Assembly (NCBI RefSeq): GCF_042678305.1
Contig: NZ_JBHUDT010000004.1
Reading direction: 5' to 3' (one strand)
From: Gelatiniphilus marinus
GTDB taxonomy: Bacteria > Bacteroidota > Bacteroidia > Flavobacteriales > Flavobacteriaceae
DNA: 64,000 nucleotides
Program-made: the position numbers and the translations under genes
Shown: piece after piece, positions 1 to 8,147 of the stretch
Numbering within the stretch: position 1 is the first letter of the stretch
Layout of the letters: each line of letters begins with the position of its first letter
Notes under the pieces: generated by a model
Told to the model about the DNA's origin: nothing
Databases searched by the model: none
What the model saw: the letters and a program-made list of their open reading frames with translations, nothing else

Positions 1-1327
1 CAACAAACTCTTTATCAAAGACTTATCAGACCCCAACAGCCAACTTGTTACCATTTTAAACCACACAAATAGCGACACATCTATTATTGAAAACGAAGGC
101 AGCAAATTATTTTTGGTTACAAACCTAAATGCACCAAACAAAAAGATAGTAACGGTTGATGCCTCCAATCCAACACCTGAGCAATGGAAGGATTTTATCG
201 CTGAAACCGAAAATGTTTTAACACCATCAAAAGGAAGTGGTTTTTTCTTTGCTAAATACATGGTAGATGCCCTCTCTAAGGTAAAGCAGTACAATTATAA
301 AGGCGAATTGATAAGAGAAGTTGAGTTGCCCGGTCTGGGCACCGTAGGAGGTTTTGGAGGAAAAAAAGAAGATACGGTTTTATACTACTCGTTTACCAAT
401 TACAATACGCCTTCTAGCATTTACAAATTCGACCCAAAAACCGGCGAAACCCAACTATATTGGAAACCAAACATAACCTTTAACAGCACCGATTATGTAT
501 CCAACCAAGTATTTTACACCTCAAAAGATGGTACTAAAATACCTATGATGATTACCCATAAAAAAGGCTTGGAGCTTAACGGAAAAAACCCCACTATTCT
601 ATACGGTTACGGTGGCTTTAATATTAGCTTAACACCTTCGTTTAATATTGCTAATGCCGTTTGGATGGAGCAAGGTGGCATATACGCTGTACCCAATTTA
701 CGCGGTGGCGGCGAGTACGGTAAAATATGGCACGATGCAGGAACGCAAATGAAAAAGCAAAATGTATTTAACGACTTTATTGCCGCAGGTGAATATTTAA
801 TTGAAAACAACTACACCTCATCTAATTACCTAGCCATCCGTGGCGGATCTAATGGCGGTTTACTGGTTGGAGCAGTAATGACACAGCGCCCCGATTTAGC
901 CAAAGTAGCATTGCCCGCCGTTGGTGTTTTAGATATGTTGCGTTACCACACATTTACTGCCGGAGCAGGTTGGGCTTACGATTATGGTACGGCCGAACAA
1001 AGTAAAGAAATGTTCGAGTACCTTAAAGGGTATTCTCCTGTGCATAATGTAAAACAAGGCATTGAATACCCAGCAACTTTAATTACAACAGGCGACCATG
1101 ACGATAGAGTGGTTCCTGCCCATAGTTTTAAATTTGCCGCCGAACTGCAAAGCAAGCAAACAGGAAACAACCCAACCTTAATACGTATTGAAACCGATGC
1201 TGGCCATGGCGCAGGAACACCTGTTAGCAAAACCATTGATCAGTATGCCGATATTTTTGGCTTTTCGCTTTATAATATGGGTTTTGATGTGTTACCAAGC
1301 AAAACCAAAGAAAAGATAAAAGGGTAA
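1..1327 (+). CDS. Prolyl oligopeptidase family serine peptidase (S9A), 5'-truncated
   Basis: The reading frame is open from the first bases of the window, so the N-terminus (signal peptide and most of the beta-propeller) lies upstream. What remains is the end of the propeller and the whole alpha/beta-hydrolase domain. The nucleophile motif GGSNGG, the Asp in DHDDRVVPAHS and the His in DAGHGAG form the expected Ser-Asp-His triad. Family knowledge: these enzymes cut short proline-containing peptides after Pro, usually in the periplasm of Bacteroidota. The apparent TTG start at 113 is only where a start-seeking caller would begin; the coding frame continues upstream. A hairpin terminator follows at 1381. 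Confidence 0.93.
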   Translation, partial: NKLFIKDLSDPNSQLVTILNHTNSDTSIIENEGSKLFLVTNLNAPNKKIVTVDASNPTPEQWKDFIAETENVLTPSKGSGFFFAKYMVDALSKVKQYNYKGELIREVELPGLGTVGGFGGKKEDTVLYYSFTNYNTPSSIYKFDPKTGETQLYWKPNITFNSTDYVSNQVFYTSKDGTKIPMMITHKKGLELNGKNPTILYGYGGFNISLTPSFNIANAVWMEQGGIYAVPNLRGGGEYGKIWHDAGTQMKKQNVFNDFIAAGEYLIENNYTSSNYLAIRGGSNGGLLVGAVMTQRPDLAKVALPAVGVLDMLRYHTFTAGAGWAYDYGTAEQSKEMFEYLKGYSPVHNVKQGIEYPATLITTGDHDDRVVPAHSFKFAAELQSKQTGNNPTLIRIETDAGHGAGTPVSKTIDQYADIFGFSLYNMGFDVLPSKTKEKIKG

Positions 1328-1380
1328 CTTTTTAGTAACACTGAGCGCAGTTCGAGTGTCTCATTATAAAGTTAATCGAA

Positions 1381-1412
1381 AACCGTTCTTCTAAAAAGAG
1401 GAACGGTTTTTA
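1381..1412 (+). terminator. Rho-independent terminator
   Basis: AACCGTTC and GAACGGTT form a stem around a short A-rich loop, followed by a run of T. It closes the prolyl oligopeptidase transcript just before the ABC ATPase gene. Confidence 0.75.
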
Positions 1413-1427
1413 TATAATTTTTGCGCT

Positions 1428-2339
1428 ATGCTTCAAGTAAAAAACATATCGTTTTCATATAAAAAAACACTTATTTTAAAAGGGATTTCTTTTAAAGTAA
1501 ACCCAGGCGAACATGTTTCAATACTAGGAGAAAGCGGCTCTGGAAAAAGCACGCTCTTAAAATTACTATATGGCACTTACAATTTAAATAATGGGCGCAT
1601 TTTTTGGAAAGACAAAGAAATTCTGGGGCCAAAACAAAACCTCATTATTGGTCCGGAATACATGAAATATGTGGCTCAAGAATTCGATTTAATGCCCTTT
1701 ATTACAGTTACTGAAAACATTGGCGCTTTTCTCTCCAACTTTTATCCTGAAGAAAAACAAAAACGCATAGATGAGCTTTTAAACGTTGTCGAGTTAACGG
1801 CTTTTGCAAATACCAAAGTAAAATTATTAAGTGGCGGACAAAAACAACGTGTCGCTTTGGCCAAAGCCATTGCCAAACAACCCGAGATTATTTTGTTGGA
1901 CGAACCCTTTAGCCATATCGACAACTTTAAAAAACAATCGTTACGCCGAAGTTTGTTTAAGTATTTAAAAGAAAAAAACATTACTTGTATTGTGGCTACG
2001 CACGATAAAGATGATGTGTTGCCTTTTTCAGATTATATGATTGTTTTGCACGAGGCCCAAATTATTGCAAACAATACACCTCAACAATTGTTCAAAAATC
2101 CTCAAAACACATTAATTGCTTCGTTTTTTGATGAGTTTAATATTATTGATGATGAAATAATTTATACACACCAACTTAAAGCTGTTGATAAATCTAATTT
2201 AAAAGCTACAGTTAAAAAAAGCTATTTTAAAGGCCATTATTATTTAATTGAAGCCAATTTAAATGGCAACACCGTTTTTTTTGAAAGTAAGTTTCAATAT
2301 GATGAAAACAAAGAAGTATTTCTAAAAAAAACATTATAA
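1428..2339 (+). CDS. ABC transporter ATP-binding protein
   Basis: A 303-residue nucleotide-binding subunit. The Walker A motif GESGSGKST is near residue 36, the signature LSGGQKQR near 134, Walker B IILLDEP follows, and the switch His is in VATHD. The roughly 75 residues after the ATPase core look like a small C-terminal regulatory domain. No permease or binding protein is adjacent, so the substrate cannot be read from context; the sequence resembles PotA/FbpC-like importers. Its last codons overlap the end of the convergent GreA-like pseudogene by a few bases. Confidence 0.85.
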   Translation: MLQVKNISFSYKKTLILKGISFKVNPGEHVSILGESGSGKSTLLKLLYGTYNLNNGRIFWKDKEILGPKQNLIIGPEYMKYVAQEFDLMPFITVTENIGAFLSNFYPEEKQKRIDELLNVVELTAFANTKVKLLSGGQKQRVALAKAIAKQPEIILLDEPFSHIDNFKKQSLRRSLFKYLKEKNITCIVATHDKDDVLPFSDYMIVLHEAQIIANNTPQQLFKNPQNTLIASFFDEFNIIDDEIIYTHQLKAVDKSNLKATVKKSYFKGHYYLIEANLNGNTVFFESKFQYDENKEVFLKKTL

Positions 2340-2783
2340 AACTTCGGTTATCTTAAAACTGCCATCTCTAAAAACAATAGCTTCTCCAACAGTTTTTCCA
2401 ATTAACAACTTTCCAATTGGCGTATTTGGGGAAATCGCATAAAAACTGGCGTTATCAACTTCTAATTTCCCTGCACTTATTGCTATATAGTAATTGCATT
2501 TAGTTGTAAAAACCACACTACCTAAGCCAATGGTTTTTGAAGATCTTGAAGCATCAATTTTAGAAAGTACCGCTTTTACTTTTACAATTTCAGAGAGTTG
2601 GTTCCCTGCTTTTTCACGTTCTAATTATAACATGGCGCGTCCGGTTTCATGTTTATCGCCTGCACTACTTTTGGTTTCGCTCGTTAACGATTCTTGTATT
2701 TCTGATATAGTATTTTTAATGGTTTGAAAACGACTATTAACAAACACAACACATTGACTGAATAATTCTTCTTTTATTTTCAA
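2334..2783 (-). pseudogene. GreA/GreB-family elongation factor, broken by an in-frame stop
   Basis: Read on the minus strand from a TTG at 2783, the frame encodes a Bacteroidota GreA/GreB-like protein: coiled-coil N-terminus with SSAGDKHETGRAM, then C-terminal domain with NTPIGKLLIGKTVGEAI. Between RAML and LEREKAG lies a TAA at 2625-2627, where the family normally has Gln (CAA), so a single C-to-T change explains it. The frame on both sides is intact and well conserved, which suggests recent inactivation or a sequencing error. The downstream part (2334-2516) starts with an ATG but lacks the coiled coil and is unlikely to work alone. Confidence 0.8.
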
Positions 2784-2790
2784 TTTTTAT

Positions 2791-2828
2791 TTTTAAAAAA
2801 GTGGATTCCGCATCAAGTGCGGAATGAC
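2791..2828 (-). terminator. Palindromic terminator-like repeat
   Basis: ATTCCGCA-TCAAG-TGCGGAAT is a perfect 8-bp stem (2805-2825). On the minus strand it is followed by a T-rich stretch. It lies just past the stop of the minus-strand FAD oxidoreductase gene and probably ends that transcript. From memory, this hairpin is a common dispersed palindrome in Flavobacteriia. Confidence 0.6.
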
Positions 2829-2835
2829 AGATACG

Positions 2836-3963
2836 TTAAATTAAATCTGCTAATTCTTTACCAACCAAACTACCAATGGCTACGCCCATGCCGCCTAATC
2901 TTACACCACAAAATACGTTATTACTAAATGGTTTTACAATAGCTTTTTTTTGTCCCGATAGCAATCGGGATCCAACTCCCATAATACCACTCCATCTATA
3001 ATCGACCTGAAAAGGTGTTTCGGGTAAAATTGTGGTTTTTAAAAGGGTTTCTAATTTGTTTTGTATAAGTTCGGTTTGTTTTAATTCGGTGGTTTCTTCA
3101 GCTTTAAAATCAAGGTTTCGTCCGCCACCCAATAAAATTCTATCGTCAATATTTCTAAAATAATAATAGCCTTTTTCTAAATGAAATGTACCTTTAATCT
3201 GTAGGTCTTTAATGGGTTTGGTAATTAACACTTGTGCTCGTGCTGGTTTTACTTTTTCATTAATTAATTGTGATGCAAACCCGTTTGTTGCAATGAGTAA
3301 TTTAGAGGTTGAAAACTCGAATTGATTGGTTTTTATTTTAACTGAATCTGAATCTTCTGAAAAAGATTCGACAACAACATTATTCAATAGCTTTATGCCA
3401 CTTTTTGAAACTAAATGAATCAATGAATCCATCATTTTTCCGGTATCAATTTGTCCTTCAAACGAATTGAAAACATATTGATTTTTTATGTTTTTAAAGT
3501 TGAAGCTGTTGTTTTTTAAACTAAAAACATCATGATTAAAAACGGGCTTCAACAACTTATTTATGGCTTCTTTTTTAGAAATACAGGCTTCAAATAAACC
3601 CGAATCCAATTCAGTAAACAACTCAAAACCACCTAATTGCTTATAATTAATGTTTGCATCGCCTAATGTATGCCGTAAAAGTTTTAAGCCGTTAACTCGT
3701 TTTTTTACAAGATTAACAACGTCTTCTTCGGTGTGTGTTTTTAAATCGTCTAGAATTTCACTTAGGCTTCCAAAACAGGCAAAACCTGCATTTTTTGTGC
3801 TCGCACCTTGTGGCAACATGCCTTTTTCTAAAATGAGAATATTGGCTTTTGGAAAGCGTTCTTTCAAGCTTAACGCACAGTTTAAGCCTACTATACCACT
3901 ACCAACTATGGTATAATCTACTTGGGTGAGCCACGATTTAATTTCCCAATAAGATAAATTCAT
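2836..3963 (-). CDS. NAD(P)/FAD-dependent oxidoreductase (DAO family)
   Basis: A 375-residue flavoenzyme. The N-terminal dinucleotide-binding motif VGSGIVGLN is near residue 20, followed by the acidic end of beta-2 (LILEKG). ASTKNAG is the usual DAO flavin-contact segment, and the C-terminal GVRLGGMGVAIG closes the FAD site. Family knowledge: such proteins oxidise amines or amino acids (glycine oxidase, D-amino acid dehydrogenase); the substrate here is unknown. Oddity: an 18-bp palindrome at 2953-2970 adds six codons (SRLLSG) between conserved segments without breaking frame. It appears to be monocistronic with its own terminator. Confidence 0.82.
   Translation of the reverse strand: MNLSYWEIKSWLTQVDYTIVGSGIVGLNCALSLKERFPKANILILEKGMLPQGASTKNAGFACFGSLSEILDDLKTHTEEDVVNLVKKRVNGLKLLRHTLGDANINYKQLGGFELFTELDSGLFEACISKKEAINKLLKPVFNHDVFSLKNNSFNFKNIKNQYVFNSFEGQIDTGKMMDSLIHLVSKSGIKLLNNVVVESFSEDSDSVKIKTNQFEFSTSKLLIATNGFASQLINEKVKPARAQVLITKPIKDLQIKGTFHLEKGYYYFRNIDDRILLGGGRNLDFKAEETTELKQTELIQNKLETLLKTTILPETPFQVDYRWSGIMGVGSRLLSGQKKAIVKPFSNNVFCGVRLGGMGVAIGSLVGKELADLI
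2953..2970. repeat. 18-bp palindrome inside the oxidoreductase gene
   Basis: TCCCGATAGCAATCGGGA is an inverted repeat exactly six codons long. A close relative (CGATAGCTATCGGGAC) lies in the intergenic region near 13123-13139. The length preserves the reading frame, giving an insertion of SRLLSG. Confidence 0.6.
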
Positions 3964-3972
3964 GATGCTAAT

Positions 3973-4149
3973 TTAGGATTTTAAATTGAAGTTCTGCACT
4001 GTGTTAAGGATAGTAGTGGCATCCTTTTTGTTTTTCACAAAAAGATATAACGAATAGCCTGACTTTTGCTTTTTGGAGCAAAAGTAACACCATAAAAATT
4101 GTTTTAAATGAGCGGTTAAAATAAATTCGGGATGGGTTAAATCATCCAT
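3973..4149 (-). CDS. Possible small protein of unknown function
   Basis: A 58-codon frame begins with ATG at 4149 and stops 9 bases before the FAD oxidoreductase start. The product starts MDDLTHPEF and contains YSLYLFVKNKKDA. I do not recognise a family. The middle overlaps an inverted repeat (CTTTTGCT / AGCAAAAG) that resembles dispersed flavobacterial palindromes, so this may be intergenic DNA or the tail of a decayed gene. Confidence 0.22.
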   Translation of the reverse strand: MDDLTHPEFILTAHLKQFLWCYFCSKKQKSGYSLYLFVKNKKDATTILNTVQNFNLKS

Positions 4150-4194
4150 TTTTTTAATGTATTGTTGTACCGCTTTTAAAAAACTGGTTTAAAA

Positions 4195-4223
4195 AAAACT
4201 CCGAAAATGAATTTCGGAGTTTT
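4195..4223 (-). terminator. Terminator after accC
   Basis: AAAACTCCGAAA and TTTCGGAGTTTT form a perfect stem with a short loop and T/A runs on both sides. It sits 7 bases past the accC stop codon and would end the minus-strand fatty-acid operon. Confidence 0.8.
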
Positions 4224-4229
4224 AGTTAT

Positions 4230-5582
4230 TTATTCTTCTATTTGCTTTTCCATTACAAAATCTTCCATAAACTTAGTGGTGTAATTTCCCGCTAAATAAT
4301 CTGGATGATCCATAAGCTGCCTATGGAAAGGTATTGAGGTTTTAATGCCTTCTATTACAAACTCATCTAAAGCGCGTTTCATTTTATTAATGGCCTCTTC
4401 TCTGGTTTGCGCCGTGGTAATTAACTTAGCAATCATAGAGTCGTAGTTTGGTGGCACGGTATAACCGGCATAGACATGTGTATCTAAACGAACACCGTGG
4501 CCTCCTGGGGCATGTAAGGTTGTTATTTTCCCTGGAGATGGTCTAAAATCGTTGTACGGATCCTCGGCTGTTATCCTACACTCTATAGAGTGTAATTTTG
4601 GTGTGTAGTTTTTACCCGAAATCGGCACTTTTGCGGCTACAAGAATTTGTTCTCGAATTAAGTCGAAATCTATAACCTGCTCTGTAATGGTATGTTCTAC
4701 TTGAATACGGGTATTCATTTCCATAAAGTAGAAATTACGGTGCTTATCTACTAAGAATTCAATGGTTCCTGCGCCTTCATATTTAATGTATTCGGCAGCT
4801 TTAACGGCAGCGTCTCCCATTTTTTTACGCAAGGCAGTAGTCATAAAAGGCGAAGGGACTTCTTCTGTTAATTTTTGATGGCGACGCTGGATGGAGCAAT
4901 CTCTTTCTGAGAGGTGACAAGCTCTTCCTGTGGAGTCTCCAACAATTTGAATCTCGATATGTCTGGGCTCTTCAATAAGTTTTTCCATGTACATATCGTC
5001 GTTTCCAAAAGCGGCTTTGGCTTCTTTTTTTGCGGCATCCCAGGCTTCTTTTAGCTTTTCTGGTTTAAATACACCTCGCATACCTTTGCCACCGCCACCG
5101 GCAGAGGCCTTTAGCATAACCGGGTAACCTGTTTCTTCGGCTAACCTCTTGCAGTCTTCAAAATTTCCAATAACACCATCACTACCAGGTACACAGGGAA
5201 CGCCTGCGGCTTTCATGGTTTCTTTGGCATTGGCCTTATCCCCCATTCTTTCGATCATTTCTGGAGATGCGCCTATAAATTTAATATCGTGCTCTTGGCA
5301 AATTTTAGAGAATTTAGCGTTTTCTGCTAAAAACCCATAGCCTGGGTGAATGGCATCTGCATTGGTGATTTCTGCGGCAGCTATAACGTTAGACATCTTT
5401 AAATAAGATTCGCTGCTGGCGGGCGGCCCAATGCAAACGGCCTCATCAGCAAATTTTACATGCAAACTATCGGCATCAGCTGTAGAGTAAACCGCAACGG
5501 TTTTAATGCCCATTTCTTTACAGGTTCTAATAACACGTAGTGCTATTTCTCCTCTATTGGCAATCAATATTTTTTTAAACAT
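4230..5582 (-). CDS. accC: Acetyl-CoA carboxylase biotin carboxylase subunit
   Basis: At 450 residues it has normal length for AccC. The N-terminus MFKKILIANRGEIALRVIR is diagnostic. The ATP-grasp glycine-rich loop KASAGGGGKGMRG is near residue 160, and EMNTRIQVEHTITE with EECRITAEDP-like ECRITAEDP carry metal and carboxybiotin residues. It uses ATP and bicarbonate to carboxylate the biotin on AccB, the first step of malonyl-CoA synthesis. It follows accB after 44 bases containing tandem palindromes and is the last gene of the operon. Confidence 0.97.
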   Translation of the reverse strand: MFKKILIANRGEIALRVIRTCKEMGIKTVAVYSTADADSLHVKFADEAVCIGPPASSESYLKMSNVIAAAEITNADAIHPGYGFLAENAKFSKICQEHDIKFIGASPEMIERMGDKANAKETMKAAGVPCVPGSDGVIGNFEDCKRLAEETGYPVMLKASAGGGGKGMRGVFKPEKLKEAWDAAKKEAKAAFGNDDMYMEKLIEEPRHIEIQIVGDSTGRACHLSERDCSIQRRHQKLTEEVPSPFMTTALRKKMGDAAVKAAEYIKYEGAGTIEFLVDKHRNFYFMEMNTRIQVEHTITEQVIDFDLIREQILVAAKVPISGKNYTPKLHSIECRITAEDPYNDFRPSPGKITTLHAPGGHGVRLDTHVYAGYTVPPNYDSMIAKLITTAQTREEAINKMKRALDEFVIEGIKTSIPFHRQLMDHPDYLAGNYTTKFMEDFVMEKQIEE

Positions 5583-5599
5583 AACTTAGAGTAAATTAT

Positions 5600-5625
5600 G
5601 AATTCAGAATTCTGAATTCTGAATT
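5600..5625. repeat. Overlapping AT palindromes between accB and accC
   Basis: Alternating AATTCAGAATT and AATTCTGAATT units form overlapping inverted repeats that fill the gap between two genes of one operon. It may be a processing or stability hairpin in the mRNA; no function can be shown from sequence. Confidence 0.55.
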
Positions 5626-5626
5626 T

Positions 5627-6115
5627 TTAAGATGGATCTACTAGAAATAGTGGTTGATCGAACTCCACAGGGGATGAATCGTCAACTAAAACTTTTACAA
5701 TCTTTCCTGAAACTTCTGATTCGATTTCGTTGAAAAGTTTCATGGCTTCAATAATACAGAGTACATCGCCTTCTGCTATGGTTTGCCCTACCTCTACAAA
5801 CAAGGGTTTGTCTGGTGATGGCTTTCTGTAAAAGGTTCCTATTATAGGGGATTTTATAGTAATGTATTTTGAGTTGTCGTTTGCGGGAGCTGCTGGCTCT
5901 TGCACCGGAGCTGCAGGTTGTGCGGCAACGGGTTGTTGAGCCACTTGCGGAGCTTGGGGTATTTGTGGAGCAGCAGGGACTTGGTGTACAATTGTAGTAT
6001 CAGAGTCTGATCCTGTTTTGATGGTAATTTTAACATCGTCCATCTCCAATTTAACCTCGCTTGCACCAGATTTGGCAACAAACTTAATTAAGTTTTGAAT
6101 CTCTTTAATATCCAT
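5627..6115 (-). CDS. accB: Biotin carboxyl carrier protein of acetyl-CoA carboxylase
   Basis: 162 residues. An N-terminal helix-forming segment is followed by a Pro/Ala/Gln-rich linker (about 50-80) typical of BCCP. The C-terminal biotinyl domain carries the EAMKL motif whose Lys is biotinylated, near residue 125. It shuttles carboxybiotin between AccC and the AccAD carboxyltransferase. It lies between fabH (30 bases upstream) and accC in one minus-strand operon. Confidence 0.96.
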   Translation of the reverse strand: MDIKEIQNLIKFVAKSGASEVKLEMDDVKITIKTGSDSDTTIVHQVPAAPQIPQAPQVAQQPVAAQPAAPVQEPAAPANDNSKYITIKSPIIGTFYRKPSPDKPLFVEVGQTIAEGDVLCIIEAMKLFNEIESEVSGKIVKVLVDDSSPVEFDQPLFLVDPS

Positions 6116-6144
6116 AATTTTTGCTTATTAGTTTGTGGTTAGTT

Positions 6145-7140
6145 TTAAGAATTATAGGCCCATTTTAAATAGATAGAGCCCCAATTAAATCCGCCTCCAA
6201 AAGCGGCAAATATTAAATTATCGCCTTTTTTTAGCTGCGATTCGTAATCATTTAAAAGCAATGGTAAGGTTGCAGATGTGGTATTGCCATACTTGTGTAT
6301 GTTCATCATTACCTTTTCTTCTTCTAAATTAATTCTGTTGGCAGTAGCGTCTATAATACGCTTGTTTGCTTGATGTGCCACTAGCCAATCTATGTCGTTT
6401 TTGGTTAAGTTGTTGCGCTCTAAAATTTTTACCGTGGCATCTGCCATGTTAAACACCGCGTTTTTAAATACGGTTCTTCCTTCTTGAAAAGCACAATGCC
6501 CTCCGTTTTCTAAAACTTCGGGTGTAATGGCATAAGAAGAGCCGCCGTATGTGGCTTGTAAAAACTCTCTACCAGTGCCATCGCTTCGCAAGTACTCGTC
6601 TTGAAGTCCTAAATTTTCATTATTTGGCTCGAATAAAACGGCACCAGCTCCATCTCCAAAAATTATACAGGTTGCCCTGTCTTTGTAATTGATTATGGAA
6701 GACATTTTATCTGCCCCTATCAAGAGTACGTTTTTATAGCGTCCAGACTCGATATATCCAGCGGCTACGGACATGCCGAACAAAAAGCTCGAGCAAGCTG
6801 CATCCATATCAAAAGAAAAGGCATTTACAGCGCCTATCTCTGAAGCGGTATAAGCTGCGGTTGAAGCGGCTTTCATGTCTGGTGTTGCCGTGGCAACTAT
6901 AACAAGCTCTATATCTTTGGGGTCTATATTGCTCTTTTTTATAAGATCGTTGGCTGCCTTAATGGCCAAAAAAGAAGTGCCTTTGCCTTCTTCTTTAAGT
7001 ATGCGACGTTCTTTTATTCCTGTTCTGGTGGTTATCCATTCGTCGTTTGTGTCAACCATTGTTTCAAGAATTTGATTGGTTAACACATATTCTGGCACGT
7101 AAGCGCCTACAGCTGTGATTGCCGCCGAGGTTTTACTCAT
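6145..7140 (-). CDS. fabH: 3-oxoacyl-ACP synthase III
   Basis: 331 residues, standard for KAS III. The catalytic Cys is in DMDAACSSFLFG near residue 115, the His in WLVAHQANKRI and the Asn in YGNTTSATLP complete the Cys-His-Asn triad. It condenses acetyl-CoA (or branched primers in this phylum) with malonyl-ACP to start fatty-acid synthesis. It is located between rpmF and accB, an arrangement conserved in Bacteroidota that ties lipid synthesis to ribosome production. Confidence 0.96.
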   Translation of the reverse strand: MSKTSAAITAVGAYVPEYVLTNQILETMVDTNDEWITTRTGIKERRILKEEGKGTSFLAIKAANDLIKKSNIDPKDIELVIVATATPDMKAASTAAYTASEIGAVNAFSFDMDAACSSFLFGMSVAAGYIESGRYKNVLLIGADKMSSIINYKDRATCIIFGDGAGAVLFEPNNENLGLQDEYLRSDGTGREFLQATYGGSSYAITPEVLENGGHCAFQEGRTVFKNAVFNMADATVKILERNNLTKNDIDWLVAHQANKRIIDATANRINLEEEKVMMNIHKYGNTTSATLPLLLNDYESQLKKGDNLIFAAFGGGFNWGSIYLKWAYNS

Positions 7141-7321
7141 AATTTTATAGTTAATTCGTCCAAAATAAAATTATAATTTGGGCAAAAACGTTATAAATTT
7201 TTTGAAAACTACTAAATTTTAGCTAAATAAAACAAAAATTTATAGTTTTTGTGATTTATTAAAAACATATCACAAAAAAAACGCCCTAAAGTGAGCGTTT
7301 TATAATATGCGTGCATAATAC

Positions 7322-7525
7322 TTATGCAACGTCTTCTAAGTTTTCTGAGTTATCAATTAAAACTTGACCTCTGTAGTATAATTTGCCTTCGTGCCAATGT
7401 GCTCTGTGGTACAGGTGGGCCTCACCGGTTGTGGGGCATGTAGCAATCTGTGGCGCAGTTGCTTTGTAATGTGTTCTTCTTTTATCTCTTCTTGTTTTCG
7501 AGATTTTTCGTTTAGGATGTGCCAT
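7322..7525 (-). CDS. rpmF: 50S ribosomal protein L32
   Basis: 67 residues starting MAHPKRKISKTRRDKRR, the signature L32 N-terminus. The zinc-ribbon cysteines are reduced: only one Cys (ATCPTTGEAH) remains, so this is a Cys-poor (C-) form. It lies 8 bases downstream of the DUF177 gene, the usual pairing. A gap of about 180 bases separates it from fabH. Confidence 0.96.
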   Translation of the reverse strand: MAHPKRKISKTRRDKRRTHYKATAPQIATCPTTGEAHLYHRAHWHEGKLYYRGQVLIDNSENLEDVA

Positions 7526-7533
7526 TTTTTATG

Positions 7534-8079
7534 TTATTTATCCGTTAATAGTTTTTTTAATGTATTCCATCGAGGATCAATTCCCTCGTTAGTGTCTTTG
7601 TTTTCTTTAAGCTTTGGGCTTAATTCCTCTAGTTTTTCAAGTATCTCTGAGTGCAAGGTGCCATCTTTAACTCCGGGATGTAGCCGTTTAATGGGTACGG
7701 CAAGCACAATTAATTCGTAAATGTATTGTTGGATGTTAATCTCGTAAGTACCATGGGGCACTATAAGAATATCGATATTCTCATCGTTATATTCGTTACC
7801 AAACTTTACAACCAGCTCAAATTCATTTTCAATAGTTTGATTAAATGGTTCGTTTGTTAAATCGCAATTGATATTAACAAATCCCGAGGTTTTAAAATGC
7901 AATTCAAGCAATGTTGTTTTTTTCTCAAATACAACATCAACCTTTATATTTACATTGTTAAACTCCTTATACTCAAAATGCTCAAAGAACGCTTGGTCAA
8001 TATTATATTCAAAAAGATGCTGTCCTATTTTTAATCCTACGAACGGAATTGTAAATTCTTTAAGTAGTTTCATCATCAC
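7534..8079 (-). CDS. DUF177 (YceD-like) domain protein
   Basis: 181 residues, with ELHFKTSGFVNINCDLT matching the YceD/DUF177 core and a PHGTYEINIQQYIYELIVLAVP segment typical of the Bacteroidota version. Members are encoded directly before rpmF; plant and bacterial homologues have been linked to 23S rRNA processing or accumulation. The two leading codons are both Met, so translation may start at either. The gene is almost contiguous with rpmF. Confidence 0.88.
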   Translation of the reverse strand: MMMKLLKEFTIPFVGLKIGQHLFEYNIDQAFFEHFEYKEFNNVNIKVDVVFEKKTTLLELHFKTSGFVNINCDLTNEPFNQTIENEFELVVKFGNEYNDENIDILIVPHGTYEINIQQYIYELIVLAVPIKRLHPGVKDGTLHSEILEKLEELSPKLKENKDTNEGIDPRWNTLKKLLTDK

Positions 8080-8147
8080 ATCTATTTTGAGCCTGCAAAT
8101 ATATAACTTTTTTATTTACACAACTGTACTTAAAAGCATTTTTTTGT

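Noticed and set aside
2494..2727. Plus-strand 77-codon frame
   Set aside because: It lies over the minus-strand GreA/GreB-like pseudogene, whose homology explains the region.
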